From positions 124,001 through 188,000 of the forward strand of contig NZ_CP110008.1 of assembly GCF_025947285.1 (NCBI RefSeq): 64,000 bases of DNA, in the 5' to 3' direction. Below are positions 17,811 through 25,804 of this stretch, piece after piece (positions within the stretch are counted from its first letter, which is position 1; each line of letters starts with the position of its first letter). Below the pieces are notes generated by a model, which worked only from the letters and a program-made list of their open reading frames with translations, made no database searches and was not told the DNA's origin. The translations under genes and the position numbers were made by a program. The stretch is from Flavobacterium sp. N2820. Its GTDB lineage: Bacteria > Bacteroidota > Bacteroidia > Flavobacteriales > Flavobacteriaceae.

Positions 17811-18323
17811 ATGAACATTGAAAACTATATTCGTGATATTCAGGATTTTCCAAAGCCTGGAATTGGTTTCAAAGATATAACCCCATTGTTAAGTAATCCG
17901 GAAGCAACAAATGCTTGCTTGAACTTGTTAGTCAGTACATTACAAGATAAAAAAATCACAAAAGTTATTGGAGTTGAAAGTCGTGGTTTCTTTTTTGGAA
18001 TCTTATTAGCACAAAAATTAAATGTAGGCTTTGTACCTGTTCGAAAGCCAAAAAAGTTACCATTTGAAACAATTAGTGCTTCCTACGAATTGGAATATGG
18101 TACCGATACGTTAGAAATGCACATAGATGCCATTCAAAAAGGCGATAAGGTGTTAATTCATGATGATGTTTTAGCGACAGGAGGAACTGCAAAAGCGGTT
18201 TGTGAGTTGGTAGAGCAGTTAGGTGGCGAAATCGTGCAAATGAATTTCTTAATGGAATTATCGTTTTTAAACGGAAGAGAAAAATTAGGAAATAAAGAGA
18301 TTTTTGCTGCAATTACGTATTAG
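17811..18323 (+). CDS. apt: adenine phosphoribosyltransferase
   Basis: Converts adenine and PRPP to AMP (purine salvage, cytosol). The 170-residue protein has the family opening IRDIQDFPKPGIGFKDITPL, the VESRGFFFG loop, and the PRPP-binding motif VLIHDDVLATGGTA at about residues 116-129. Full length for the family with no gaps. Its stop overlaps the stop of the convergent 46-residue gene by four bases. Confidence 0.95.
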   Translation: MNIENYIRDIQDFPKPGIGFKDITPLLSNPEATNACLNLLVSTLQDKKITKVIGVESRGFFFGILLAQKLNVGFVPVRKPKKLPFETISASYELEYGTDTLEMHIDAIQKGDKVLIHDDVLATGGTAKAVCELVEQLGGEIVQMNFLMELSFLNGREKLGNKEIFAAITY

Positions 18324-18460
18324 TCTAGCGATTTTACCGTTACCCAATACCGATAGGCAATTATAGCTTTTTGCCATTTTTTTGCTTTGATAGGATCTAA
18401 ACCTTGTTTGGTGAAACTGGGTAAAAGAGCTTTGTTGAGTTTGGCTAATAACTTATACAT
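18320..18460 (-). CDS. 46-residue basic microprotein, conserved type
   Basis: A short frame from the ATG at 18460 to a TAA at 18320-18322 encodes a lysine-rich protein starting MYKLLAKLNKALLPSFTK and ending AYRYWVTVKSLD. It holds the motif KQGLDPIKAKKWQKAII. I recall closely similar short proteins in the same position in other flavobacteria, but this cannot be checked here. Convergent 4-base overlap with apt and a terminator upstream leave it as an independent unit. Function unknown. Confidence 0.7.
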   Translation of the reverse strand: MYKLLAKLNKALLPSFTKQGLDPIKAKKWQKAIIAYRYWVTVKSLD

Positions 18461-18490
18461 TGATTTGTTTTTTGCAAAGATATGAAAATA

Positions 18491-18517
18491 AAAAATCCCG
18501 ATTTACTCGGGATTTTT
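18491..18517 (-). terminator. terminator of the blaI-M56 operon
   Basis: An 11-bp perfect stem (18491-18501 with 18507-18517, AAAAATCCCGA/TCGGGATTTTT), U-tract on the minus strand, immediately after the M56 gene's stop. Confidence 0.85.
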
Positions 18518-18520
18518 TGT

Positions 18521-20281
18521 TTATTTATTTTTTTTGATTTCTGTTTTTTTAATTTCGATTCTGTTTGGTGAACTATTTTTTCTAACATTAATAGATTCAA
18601 TTTCATCAGTTTGCATTTTTTCAACTTCTTCTTTTGAAACTTTTTCACCGTTGATGTAATATTCGGCTGATGATTTTTCAATTTCTTTCTCATATACCTC
18701 CATTTCTTTTTCAAAGACTTTCATTTTTTGTTCAAAAATTTTCATTTCTTCTTCAAATTTTTTCATGTCAGGTTCTTTGAGTTTCATTTCCTTTTCAAAA
18801 ACTTCCATTTTTTTCTCAAATTCTTTCATTTTAGGTTCAATAGCTTTCATCTTTTTTTCAAAAGTAGCCATTGCTTTCTCATACTTTTCCATTGCTTTTT
18901 TATCATCTATATTAGATGGAAAATCTGGAACACTTGGAAAATCTGGTGGAGTTGGAGCGTCCATTAAATTCTCAAACGGATGATTTGGCGGTGTTGGCGG
19001 TGTTGGTGGCGTAGGATAATCTGCATCATCTATAACTTTAGCCATTTTAACTTTTATTTCAGTTCCAAATTGTTTTGATAGTTTTTCATCTATAACATAG
19101 TCAGAATAATCAGGTTCGGTTGTAAATCCGATTCTTCCTTCTTCGGCATTAAAATAAATCGGTTCAATTGGGTCATCACCTTTAATTTCTTTTACGCCTT
19201 TGTTACCTTTACCATCATTAAATTCGATTTTTATGGCAATAATTTCACCGTTTTTGTTGCGTTTTACTTTTGAAAATTTGTAATCAATTCCTTGGTTTTT
19301 TAGTAGTTCGGCATCTGATTTCATTTCTTCATCGGTTGCATTTTTATCCCAACTAAAACCAATGGCTTCAACTTTTGCCACATGAGATTTTTGTTGATTT
19401 TCTTTTACCTGCGCAATAGTTTCAATTTGAAACAATAACATGAAACCTACTAATAGCGGAAGAATTGTAGCATACTTCCAAACATTTTTTTTGTCTGATT
19501 GATTTGTGTGTAACATAACGATTCGTTTTTTGATTAATGATTGATAAAATTGATTAGTAATACTTAAATTGTGTTGATGAGTCACAACTTTTAATAATGT
19601 TCTTTGATATAAATATTTGTTTTCTATTTGTTGAAAAGTTTCATTATCGGCAATAAATTCAAGGTTTTGTAACATGACTTTTCGGTACAACCAAATAATT
19701 GGGTTTGCCCAAAATAAAGCACAAAATACTTTTCCTAACAGCACATCAAACGAATGTTTTTGTTTCACATGAATGCTTTCGTGCGTTAAAATGTGTTCCA
19801 ATTCTTCTTCGGTAAACATTTCTTTATTAATGACGATGTAACTAAAAAATGAAAAAGGATTTTCGGCTGAATTTGAATCTACCAATGTATAATCGACTTC
19901 TTTTTGCTTATTTTGTTTTTGAATTTTTTTATAGAACGAAATGAGTTCAATGCCAATTTTTAGCAGTACTAAGCCAACTATTGCACTATAAGCACCAATT
20001 ACAAGTAAAGTCCAATCAAATGGCGTTTCTTCTACTGGAATTGTTTCAAAAGTTGAGTGTATGATAGGTTTTACGTTCTCATAAACTATTGGTTCTGGTT
20101 CAATCCAAATTGTTTTTGTGAATGTAACTAATGGCAAAAGCAAAGACAAAACTAAACCACTAATCAAATACCAACGATTTGATGTAAAAAAAGTTTCTTT
20201 TCTTAAAAACAAAACATACATCAAGTAGAACAAAACAATGAGTCCGTTTACTTTTAGGAAATAAATTAGCAGATTTTCCAT
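18521..20281 (-). CDS. BlaR1/M56-family membrane metallopeptidase with long coiled-coil tail
   Basis: A 586-residue protein. The N-terminal part has four predicted membrane helices and the zinc motif HESIH (H167-E168, H171) followed by the NLEFIADNE third-ligand segment, typical of peptidase family M56. After a fourth helix (ATILPLLVGFMLLFQ) the C-terminal part is periplasmic-like: a mixed region, a Pro-rich segment (PTPPTPPTPPNHP), and ten exact heptad repeats of the type FEKKMKx forming a coiled coil. It probably senses an envelope signal and relieves BlaI repression by proteolysis; it starts two bases after the blaI stop. There is no penicillin-binding sensor domain, so the signal is not likely a beta-lactam. 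Confidence 0.88.
   Translation of the reverse strand: MENLLIYFLKVNGLIVLFYLMYVLFLRKETFFTSNRWYLISGLVLSLLLPLVTFTKTIWIEPEPIVYENVKPIIHSTFETIPVEETPFDWTLLVIGAYSAIVGLVLLKIGIELISFYKKIQKQNKQKEVDYTLVDSNSAENPFSFFSYIVINKEMFTEEELEHILTHESIHVKQKHSFDVLLGKVFCALFWANPIIWLYRKVMLQNLEFIADNETFQQIENKYLYQRTLLKVVTHQHNLSITNQFYQSLIKKRIVMLHTNQSDKKNVWKYATILPLLVGFMLLFQIETIAQVKENQQKSHVAKVEAIGFSWDKNATDEEMKSDAELLKNQGIDYKFSKVKRNKNGEIIAIKIEFNDGKGNKGVKEIKGDDPIEPIYFNAEEGRIGFTTEPDYSDYVIDEKLSKQFGTEIKVKMAKVIDDADYPTPPTPPTPPNHPFENLMDAPTPPDFPSVPDFPSNIDDKKAMEKYEKAMATFEKKMKAIEPKMKEFEKKMEVFEKEMKLKEPDMKKFEEEMKIFEQKMKVFEKEMEVYEKEIEKSSAEYYINGEKVSKEEVEKMQTDEIESINVRKNSSPNRIEIKKTEIKKNK
18674..18883 (-). repeat. ten tandem 21-bp repeats coding a heptad array
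   Basis: Within the M56 gene, ten consecutive 21-base units encode heptads from YEKAMAT (18863-18883) through FEKKMKA, IEPKMKE, FEKKMEV, FEKEMKL and others to YEKEIEK (18674-18694). Aromatic or Ile at position 1 and Met at position 5 recur in nearly every unit. Such arrays can change length by slippage. Confidence 0.85.
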
Positions 20282-20282
20282 A

Positions 20283-20642
20283 CTATTTTTTTTCTTCGAT
20301 TAAGGCTAAAATCTCGCGAAGTTCGTCTGCCGAAATTTTATCTTCTTCAGCAAAATAGGAAACCAAATTTTTATACGAACTATTGAAATAGTTGTCAATA
20401 GCAGTATTCATAAACGTTTTTCTGTAATCTTCTATCTTAACAATCGGGAAGTATTGATGCGTTTTTCCATATGCATTATAACCCACATAACCTTTTTCTT
20501 CTAGATTGCGAACAATGGTTGAGAGTGTATTATAATGTGGTTTATCGTCGGTAATTTCTTCCATGATATCTTTCACAAAAGCTTTTTTAAGCTTCCATAA
20601 AATATGCATGATTTCTTCTTCTTTATTGGTTAGTTTTTGCAT
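20283..20642 (-). CDS. BlaI/MecI/CopY-family transcriptional repressor
   Basis: A 119-residue winged-helix repressor: KLTNKEEEIMHILWKLKKAF, the recognition region HYNTLSTIVRNLEEKGYV, and YGKTHQYFPIV. The C-terminal dimerisation helices contain the NSSYKNLVSYF and ELREILALI segments. It forms an operon with the M56 peptidase two bases downstream. Three phased inverted repeats over its own promoter make autorepression very likely. Confidence 0.92.
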   Translation of the reverse strand: MQKLTNKEEEIMHILWKLKKAFVKDIMEEITDDKPHYNTLSTIVRNLEEKGYVGYNAYGKTHQYFPIVKIEDYRKTFMNTAIDNYFNSSYKNLVSYFAEEDKISADELREILALIEEKK

Positions 20643-20661
20643 GACTGAGAATTTGATAAGT

Positions 20662-20726
20662 CAAAACTAAAACTATTTTTTTAGTTATACAACTATTTTT
20701 ATAGTTATTTAACTAAATTTTTAGTT
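20662..20726 (-). promoter_or_regulatory. blaI-type promoter with three phased operators
   Basis: Three 16-base inverted repeats AACTA-N6-TAGTT lie at 20671-20686, 20691-20706 and 20711-20726, exactly 20 bases apart (about two helical turns). On the minus strand a -7 box TAGTTTTG (20662-20669) and a -33 TTG (20690-20692, 20-base spacer) flank the first repeat, so operator 1 fills the promoter spacer and operator 2 covers the -33. The third ends one base before the MFS stop codon. Confidence 0.8.
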
Positions 20727-21953
20727 TTAAAGAATTTTTGGTGGTTCTTTTGTAACTAATTTCATTGTCCAAACAAAGAGTAAAACACCAATAATACCTA
20801 GTGTTCCCATGAAAAACCAATTGTTTTGATAGCTAAATAAGCGAATCATATCCATCCCAGCTTCTGCACTTAAAATATGAGCTGTACTGTAACTCATTGT
20901 AAATATTGCCATATATCGACCTTCATGACCTTTAGGAGCGCGACTCATAGCAAAGGAATTTGAAAATGGAAACACAAACATTTCACCAAAAGTCATAAAC
21001 AGCATCATAATGATTAGGATGCCAGCCCATTGATTGACTAAAAGTAAATACATACTTATTGCCATAGCTAAACAGCCTAATGTAATGACTTTTAGCTTGT
21101 TGATTTTGTGACGTTCAATATAGCTTACAATTGGCATCTCTAGAAAGAAGATTAACACACCGTTTAAAGTTAACAGTAATCCTGTTTGTAGTTCAGATAA
21201 ATTAAATTGCTCTTTATGATACAATGGAATCGTTGTAAACAATTGAAAAAACAATATCCCCGTAATTAAAGTTGCACCAAGAAATATCCAGAAAGGTCGG
21301 TCTTTAAAAACGGAATGCGTTAAAATTTCACCTGGATGTTCTTTGTCAGTATATTTAGATTTTTTCTTTTCTTTAACCAAAATCCAGAATATTAAAATAG
21401 CTAAAATACAAGTAGTACCATCAACCCAAAATAAGCCTTTATAGCCTACAGTCATAATTAATAGGCCACCAAGTGCTGGTCCAGCCGCAAAACCTAAATT
21501 AATAGCTAATCTGACTAAGGTTAATGCTCGCGTTCTGTTTTCTGGTTTGGCATAAGCGCCTAAGGATACAAACATTGCAGGTCGAAACATATCGGCAACG
21601 ACCATAATGAAGAACATAGCAACTAGCAAGCCTTCAAAACTGGTTACAAATTGCAATCCAAAAAAAGCAATACCACTAGTCATTAAGCTAAAAATCATGA
21701 TTTTATAAAAACCAATTTTATCAGATAATTTTCCTCCTAACCAAGAACCAACAATTGATCCTAATCCAAAGCTAATTAAAATCCATTTTACTTGATTGTA
21801 TGAAAAGTCTAAATCTTCCCTTAAATATTTAGACAAGAATGGAAGTACCATAGTTCCGGCACGATTGATAAAAGTGATAAGTGTAAGTATCCAAATTTCG
21901 CGAGAAAATCCTCTGAAATTGTCGATATATTTATTAAAAGCGCGCTGTAACAT
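20727..21953 (-). CDS. MFS transporter
   Basis: A 408-residue inner-membrane protein with about twelve hydrophobic segments. The MFS loop 2-3 motif is present (GSWLGGKLSDKIGFYKI), and the fifth-helix region LVRLAINLGFAAGPALGGLL resembles the drug/proton antiporter motif C. The central charged loop carries KEKKKSKYTDKEHPGEIL. Substrate cannot be assigned; multidrug or small-molecule export is possible. It ends just before the operators of the downstream blaI gene and is divergent from the DUF1684 gene. Confidence 0.85.
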   Translation of the reverse strand: MLQRAFNKYIDNFRGFSREIWILTLITFINRAGTMVLPFLSKYLREDLDFSYNQVKWILISFGLGSIVGSWLGGKLSDKIGFYKIMIFSLMTSGIAFFGLQFVTSFEGLLVAMFFIMVVADMFRPAMFVSLGAYAKPENRTRALTLVRLAINLGFAAGPALGGLLIMTVGYKGLFWVDGTTCILAILIFWILVKEKKKSKYTDKEHPGEILTHSVFKDRPFWIFLGATLITGILFFQLFTTIPLYHKEQFNLSELQTGLLLTLNGVLIFFLEMPIVSYIERHKINKLKVITLGCLAMAISMYLLLVNQWAGILIIMMLFMTFGEMFVFPFSNSFAMSRAPKGHEGRYMAIFTMSYSTAHILSAEAGMDMIRLFSYQNNWFFMGTLGIIGVLLFVWTMKLVTKEPPKIL

Positions 21954-22037
21954 ACCATAAGTTGAATTGCAAATTTACAAAAGCTAGCACGATTAAAATG
22001 TTATAGAAATTATATATTTTTGTAAAAAATACTACTG

Positions 22038-22628
22038 ATGAAAAATATCATTCTTTTTCTTTTTTGTTTCACTTCTAGTTATGCTCAAAAAGATGTGGCT
22101 GCAGCCGAAAAATTTCAATCGGAATTAAATAAAAGTTATGCAGATTCACTAAAAAGCCCTTTAATGAAAGACGATTTAAAGCAATTTAAAGGTTTAGATT
22201 TTTATCCAATTGATGAAAAATATATTGTTGAAGCGATTTTTATCCGAACAAAAAAAGAAAAATCATTCAAAATGAAAACAACAACCAGTAGAACTCCAAT
22301 ATATAAAAAATATGGAGAATTACATTTTTCAATTGATGGAAAAGAATTGAAATTGAATGTATATCAAAATGTAGATTTGAAGAAAAAACCGGGTTATGAA
22401 GATTATTTATTTCTACCGTTTTCCGATTTAACCTGTGGAAAAGATAGTTACATTGGTGGAAGATATATCGATATGCGAATCCCAAAATCGGAAAAAGTCA
22501 CTGTCGATTTTAATCAGGCGTATAATCCATATTGTGCTTATAATTATGAGTATTCGTGTCCGATTGTTCCTTTAGAAAACGATTTGGATATTGAAATTAA
22601 TGCGGGTGTAAAAAAATTCCATGACTAA
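22038..22628 (+). CDS. DUF1684 exported protein
   Basis: A 196-residue protein with signal peptide (ILFLFCFTSSYAQ). The mature part carries the DUF1684 pattern: LKQFKGLDFYPID, FKMKTTTSRTPIYKKYGELHF, the central FLPFSDLTCGKDSYIGGRYIDMRIP and the C-terminal FNQAYNPYCAYNYEYSCPIVPLEN, with conserved aromatic residues and two cysteines. The family's function is not established. A TATTTTTG -7-like box sits at 22015-22022. It overlaps the TatD gene by eight bases, so the two are one operon. Confidence 0.85.
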   Translation: MKNIILFLFCFTSSYAQKDVAAAEKFQSELNKSYADSLKSPLMKDDLKQFKGLDFYPIDEKYIVEAIFIRTKKEKSFKMKTTTSRTPIYKKYGELHFSIDGKELKLNVYQNVDLKKKPGYEDYLFLPFSDLTCGKDSYIGGRYIDMRIPKSEKVTVDFNQAYNPYCAYNYEYSCPIVPLENDLDIEINAGVKKFHD

Positions 22629-23268
22629 ATTCATCAATTTACATACACATAAATTTTCTAATTTATCGAATGTTATAGAAGTCGTAAATCAATATCCGTG
22701 GGAATTTGATGCATCTATTCCAAACTATTCTATTGGAATTCATCCGTGGTTTATTGATGAAAGTCGATTAGAAAATGATTTAGAAATCATCAAAGAAAAA
22801 CTGCAATTGTCGGAATGCTTAGCACTTGGTGAATGTGGTTTAGACAAACGAATTGAAATTCCAATGGAATTACAAATATCTGTTTTCAAGAAGCAATTAG
22901 AAATCGTAAAGCTCACCAATAAACCGATTGTTTTACATTGTGTAGCAGCTTTTGATGAACTAATTGCCATTAAAAAAGAGTTGAAAATTTCAAATCCAAT
23001 GCTAATTCATGGGTTTTCAAAGAATGAGCAAGTTGCAAAATCGCTTTTGAATAATGGATTTTATCTTTCGTTTGGAAAATACCTACTTCGTAATCCAGAT
23101 TTAGAAAAAGTATTTACCTTTGCACCCGAAAATCAAATTTTATTAGAAACCGATACGATTGAAGAATCTATTTATGAAGTGTATGAAAAAGCAGCTTCCA
23201 TAAAAGGAATTTCAATAGAAGATATGAAAACGATTGTTTTTACTAATTTTTCAAGGATTTTCAGTTAA
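22621..23268 (+). CDS. TatD-family metal-dependent hydrolase
   Basis: A compact 215-residue TIM-barrel hydrolase. Metal-binding motifs are seen: NLHTHKF (HxH), GIHPWFI, the Glu of GECGLDK, VLHCVAA, LIHGFSKN, and the late Asp in LLETDTIEE. The family contains deoxyribonucleases and tRNA-processing enzymes; this copy is about 40 residues shorter than the E. coli TatD, a form common in Bacteroidota. No signal peptide, so it acts in the cytosol. The substrate is not assigned. Confidence 0.85.
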   Translation: MTKFINLHTHKFSNLSNVIEVVNQYPWEFDASIPNYSIGIHPWFIDESRLENDLEIIKEKLQLSECLALGECGLDKRIEIPMELQISVFKKQLEIVKLTNKPIVLHCVAAFDELIAIKKELKISNPMLIHGFSKNEQVAKSLLNNGFYLSFGKYLLRNPDLEKVFTFAPENQILLETDTIEESIYEVYEKAASIKGISIEDMKTIVFTNFSRIFS

Positions 23269-23300
23269 ACAATTAATCAATTTAACGATTCAACACTATT

Positions 23301-24026
23301 ATGGCAAAGTGGAAAGAAAGAGCAGCTTTATTATTCAAAGAAGAAGGAATTCAAAAACTTGAAAACGCTAATGTTTTAGTGGTTGGATTAGGTGGTGTAG
23401 GAAGTTTTGCTGCCGAATTTTTAGCTCGTGCTGGTGTTGGTTCTATGACTATTGTTGATGGTGATGTGGTTGATATTACTAATATTAATCGTCAATTGCC
23501 AGCTTTGCATAGTACGGTTGGTGAGCCAAAAGTAAAAATTGTTGGGGATCGTTTGATGGATATTAATCCGGAATTGAGATTAACTCGAATCGAAGAGTTT
23601 TTGTCGCCAGAACGTGCTTTTGAATTGGTTTCTCCTGAGTTTGATTACGTTTTAGATTGCATTGATAGCGTGACTCCAAAAATTAATCTAATAGTGGCTT
23701 GTAAGCGCAAAAAAGTAAAAGTTATCAGCAACATGGGAGCAGGCGGTAAATTTGAAGCCGAAAAAGTTCAAGTACGCGATATTAGCAAAACAGAATATTG
23801 TCCGTTGGCTAAAAATGTGCGCAAACGTTTAAAATTAGAAGGAATTTCGAAGGGGGTAAAAGTGGTGTATTCATACGAACGTCCAGATTACTCGAGTATT
23901 AAAACAACGGATGGAACCAATTTTAAAAAGTCGTTTTATGGTACTAACAGTTGGATGCCAGCACTTTTTGGTTTACATGCTGCCGAAACTGTTGTAAAAC
24001 ATTTAATAGGTAAAGTAAAAAAGTAA
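23301..24026 (+). CDS. tcdA: tRNA threonylcarbamoyladenosine dehydratase
   Basis: A 241-residue E1-like enzyme of the ThiF/MoeB superfamily that cyclises t6A37 to ct6A in tRNA, using ATP. It has the nucleotide-binding GLGGVGSFAAEFLARAG, the NINRQLPALHSTVG motif specific to this branch, the DCIDSVTPK segment and the C-terminal TNSWMPALFGLHAAETVVKHL. The catalytic region contains the single cysteine TEYCPLAKNVRKRL. It starts 33 bases after tatD. ThiF and MoeB are less likely because their CxxC zinc pairs are missing. Confidence 0.9.
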   Translation: MAKWKERAALLFKEEGIQKLENANVLVVGLGGVGSFAAEFLARAGVGSMTIVDGDVVDITNINRQLPALHSTVGEPKVKIVGDRLMDINPELRLTRIEEFLSPERAFELVSPEFDYVLDCIDSVTPKINLIVACKRKKVKVISNMGAGGKFEAEKVQVRDISKTEYCPLAKNVRKRLKLEGISKGVKVVYSYERPDYSSIKTTDGTNFKKSFYGTNSWMPALFGLHAAETVVKHLIGKVKK

Positions 24027-24037
24027 AGAAAAACTAA

Positions 24038-25063
24038 TTATTGAACAGGATTTGTTGTTGTACTTTCACTTGGTGCAGCAACTTCTTCAATAGTTTCTGG
24101 TTTTGCAACTTTTGGGCGATACACTTTTTTCTTTACAGGAATGTAAATTTCTGTTACCCACTTAGAAGGCTTGCGTTCTTTTGGTAAACTCACTTTATAA
24201 ATTTCAATGTGTTTCCCAGCTTCGTCTTCAACCATTTTTTTGTCTTTTATGTATGCAGCAGTCTTTTTCCAAGCTTCTTTATTGTGAGAATAATCGCCAA
24301 CTAATGTTGTTTTAACGGCTAAGAATTCATCAAAATGTCCACCAGAAATTTCGCTACCTTCTGTAGTTAAAATTTCTTCTTCAACAGGAACACACATTGC
24401 AAAAATGGTTTGATTGTCTACTGTGTTTTTATTTTCGTACACAATAAATGGCAAACCTGTAATTTTAATATCATTTTTTTCTACAAACGAAAGCATATTT
24501 TGCAACATTGCTTTTGAAGTTTTCTGAAAATCTGCAAGTGAACAAGTATCTATTTGCTGAATGTAGTTTGTGGTATGTTTGGTAACTAAACCATTGATTT
24601 TGATAGAATAAGAAGATAATTCTTTGACCAAATAATAATCTATATTATTCAAACCTTCATCTAATTTATCACCTAAAACGTTATCAACACCACCTTGTAA
24701 AACACTTAACATTTTTAAATTAAAATCTAATTTTCCGTTAAGTTCCCAAGTGATTAAAGTTCCGGTTTTTGTTTTTTGAAATTGTAATAACGATTTGTTT
24801 TCTTCTGAATCTACAATTATATTATGTTGAAGTGTGTCGTTAGCAATTGTAATACTGTTTTTAAATACAGCTTCATTTTTATCCCAAGGACTCCAATCTG
24901 TAATAGCCGTACTATCAGAAACAAAATTAAAAATAATATCTTTTGCTACTTTAATTTCTTTAGTGCGTTTTATTTTATAGTCGCCTGGTTGAGTAGCTAC
25001 AAATACTGTAAAAGCTACACTAAAAAGCAGCAATAAAAGAAGGACATATTTAAGAATTCTCAT
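24038..25063 (-). CDS. SRPBCC plus GyrI-like effector-binding domain protein
   Basis: A 341-residue protein anchored by an N-terminal membrane helix (LLLLLLFSVAFTVFVA). Residues about 30-160 are an SRPBCC/polyketide-cyclase-like domain (IIFNFVSDSTAITDWSPWDKN). Residues about 195-305 form a GyrI/AraC-type effector-binding domain, with a small-ligand pocket pattern (FAMCVPVEEE, EIYKVSLPKER). The tail is Pro/Lys rich. These bi-domain proteins occur widely in Flavobacteria; the ligand is unknown. It converges with tcdA. Confidence 0.75.
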   Translation of the reverse strand: MRILKYVLLLLLLFSVAFTVFVATQPGDYKIKRTKEIKVAKDIIFNFVSDSTAITDWSPWDKNEAVFKNSITIANDTLQHNIIVDSEENKSLLQFQKTKTGTLITWELNGKLDFNLKMLSVLQGGVDNVLGDKLDEGLNNIDYYLVKELSSYSIKINGLVTKHTTNYIQQIDTCSLADFQKTSKAMLQNMLSFVEKNDIKITGLPFIVYENKNTVDNQTIFAMCVPVEEEILTTEGSEISGGHFDEFLAVKTTLVGDYSHNKEAWKKTAAYIKDKKMVEDEAGKHIEIYKVSLPKERKPSKWVTEIYIPVKKKVYRPKVAKPETIEEVAAPSESTTTNPVQ

Positions 25064-25096
25064 TTGGTACAGCTTATATAGTTCAAATATAGCAAA

Positions 25097-25300
25097 TTAA
25101 TCTTTCATCAAAAATTTAATTAAAAAGAGTAAACCAATAAAAACGATGAAAACGATAAAAATGGTATACGTTTTTGTGTAAAAAGGTTTCAATATTTTTA
25201 AATCTTTACGATAAACTAGAACCATCGTAATTATAAAAACAATAATAAAAAAAATCGCAAAATAGATTTGACCTGTTGAAAACATATTAATAATTTTCAC
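25097..25300 (-). CDS. small two-helix membrane protein
   Basis: A 67-residue hydrophobic protein with two membrane helices (IYFAIFFIIVFIITMVLVY and FIVFIVFIGLLFLIKFL) joined by a basic loop (RKDLKILKPFYTKTY). The Met at residue 6 is an alternative start. It lies 33 bases upstream of the SRPBCC gene on the same strand, so co-transcription is plausible. No function is known to me. Confidence 0.65.
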   Translation of the reverse strand: MKIINMFSTGQIYFAIFFIIVFIITMVLVYRKDLKILKPFYTKTYTIFIVFIVFIGLLFLIKFLMKD

Positions 25301-25359
25301 AAAAATAATGATTAATTAGGTTCAAAATTTCTATTTTTAGTAAAATTAATTTGACAATT

Positions 25360-25743
25360 ATGCAAAAACAATTAAACGCTGTAAAATTATTTCACGAAAC
25401 CTATGGATTAGGGGTAAGTACTGAATTGAAAGCCGATTTAGGGAACCTAAAAAATGAGCTTCGTTTTAATTTAATGAAAGAAGAAAACGAAGAATATTTA
25501 GAAGCAGTAGAAAATAATGATATTGTAGAAATAGCCGATGCGCTTGGTGATATGTTATATATATTATGTGGAACTATTTTAGAACATGGTTTGCAACATA
25601 AAATTGAAGCCGTTTTTGACGAAATTCAGCGTTCCAACATGAGCAAATTAGGTGAAGATGGAAAACCTATTTATCGTGAAGATGGCAAAGTAATGAAGGG
25701 ACCAAATTATTTTAAACCCAACTTTGAAGAAATTTTAAAATAA
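25360..25743 (+). CDS. MazG-like nucleoside triphosphate pyrophosphohydrolase
   Basis: A 127-residue all-alpha NTP-PPase (MazG/HisE superfamily). The metal-binding pattern is visible: FNLMKEENEEYLEA supplies the ExxE pair and IVEIADALGDMLYI the second ExxD pair. The C-terminal SNMSKLGEDGKPIYREDG stretch is typical of the small phage-like MazG subgroup. It should hydrolyse an NTP or dNTP to NMP and PPi, probably for nucleotide-pool cleaning; no his genes lie nearby, which argues against HisE. Start ATG chosen at 25360 over a TTG nine bases upstream. Confidence 0.8.
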   Translation: MQKQLNAVKLFHETYGLGVSTELKADLGNLKNELRFNLMKEENEEYLEAVENNDIVEIADALGDMLYILCGTILEHGLQHKIEAVFDEIQRSNMSKLGEDGKPIYREDGKVMKGPNYFKPNFEEILK

Positions 25744-25744
25744 G

Positions 25745-25780
25745 AAAAAAGGCGATTTCCACTCGAAAATCGCCTTTTTT
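25745..25780. terminator. bidirectional terminator
   Basis: A 14-base inverted repeat (25745-25758 with 25767-25780, core GGCGATTT) with A- and T-runs on the two sides, placed between the convergent MazG-like and ilvE genes. Confidence 0.9.
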
Positions 25781-25804
25781 TATTTTAATTTTGAACACTG
25801 AACA

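Noticed and set aside
18445..18714. Lys-rich 89-codon frame on the minus strand
   Set aside because: It is a different-frame reading of the coiled-coil region of the M56 gene; composition follows the 21-bp repeats and it runs through the operon terminator.
18728..18983. Phe-rich frames on the plus strand
   Set aside because: Antisense shadows of the heptad array; repeated Phe/His/Ser come from the complement of Glu/Lys/Met codons.
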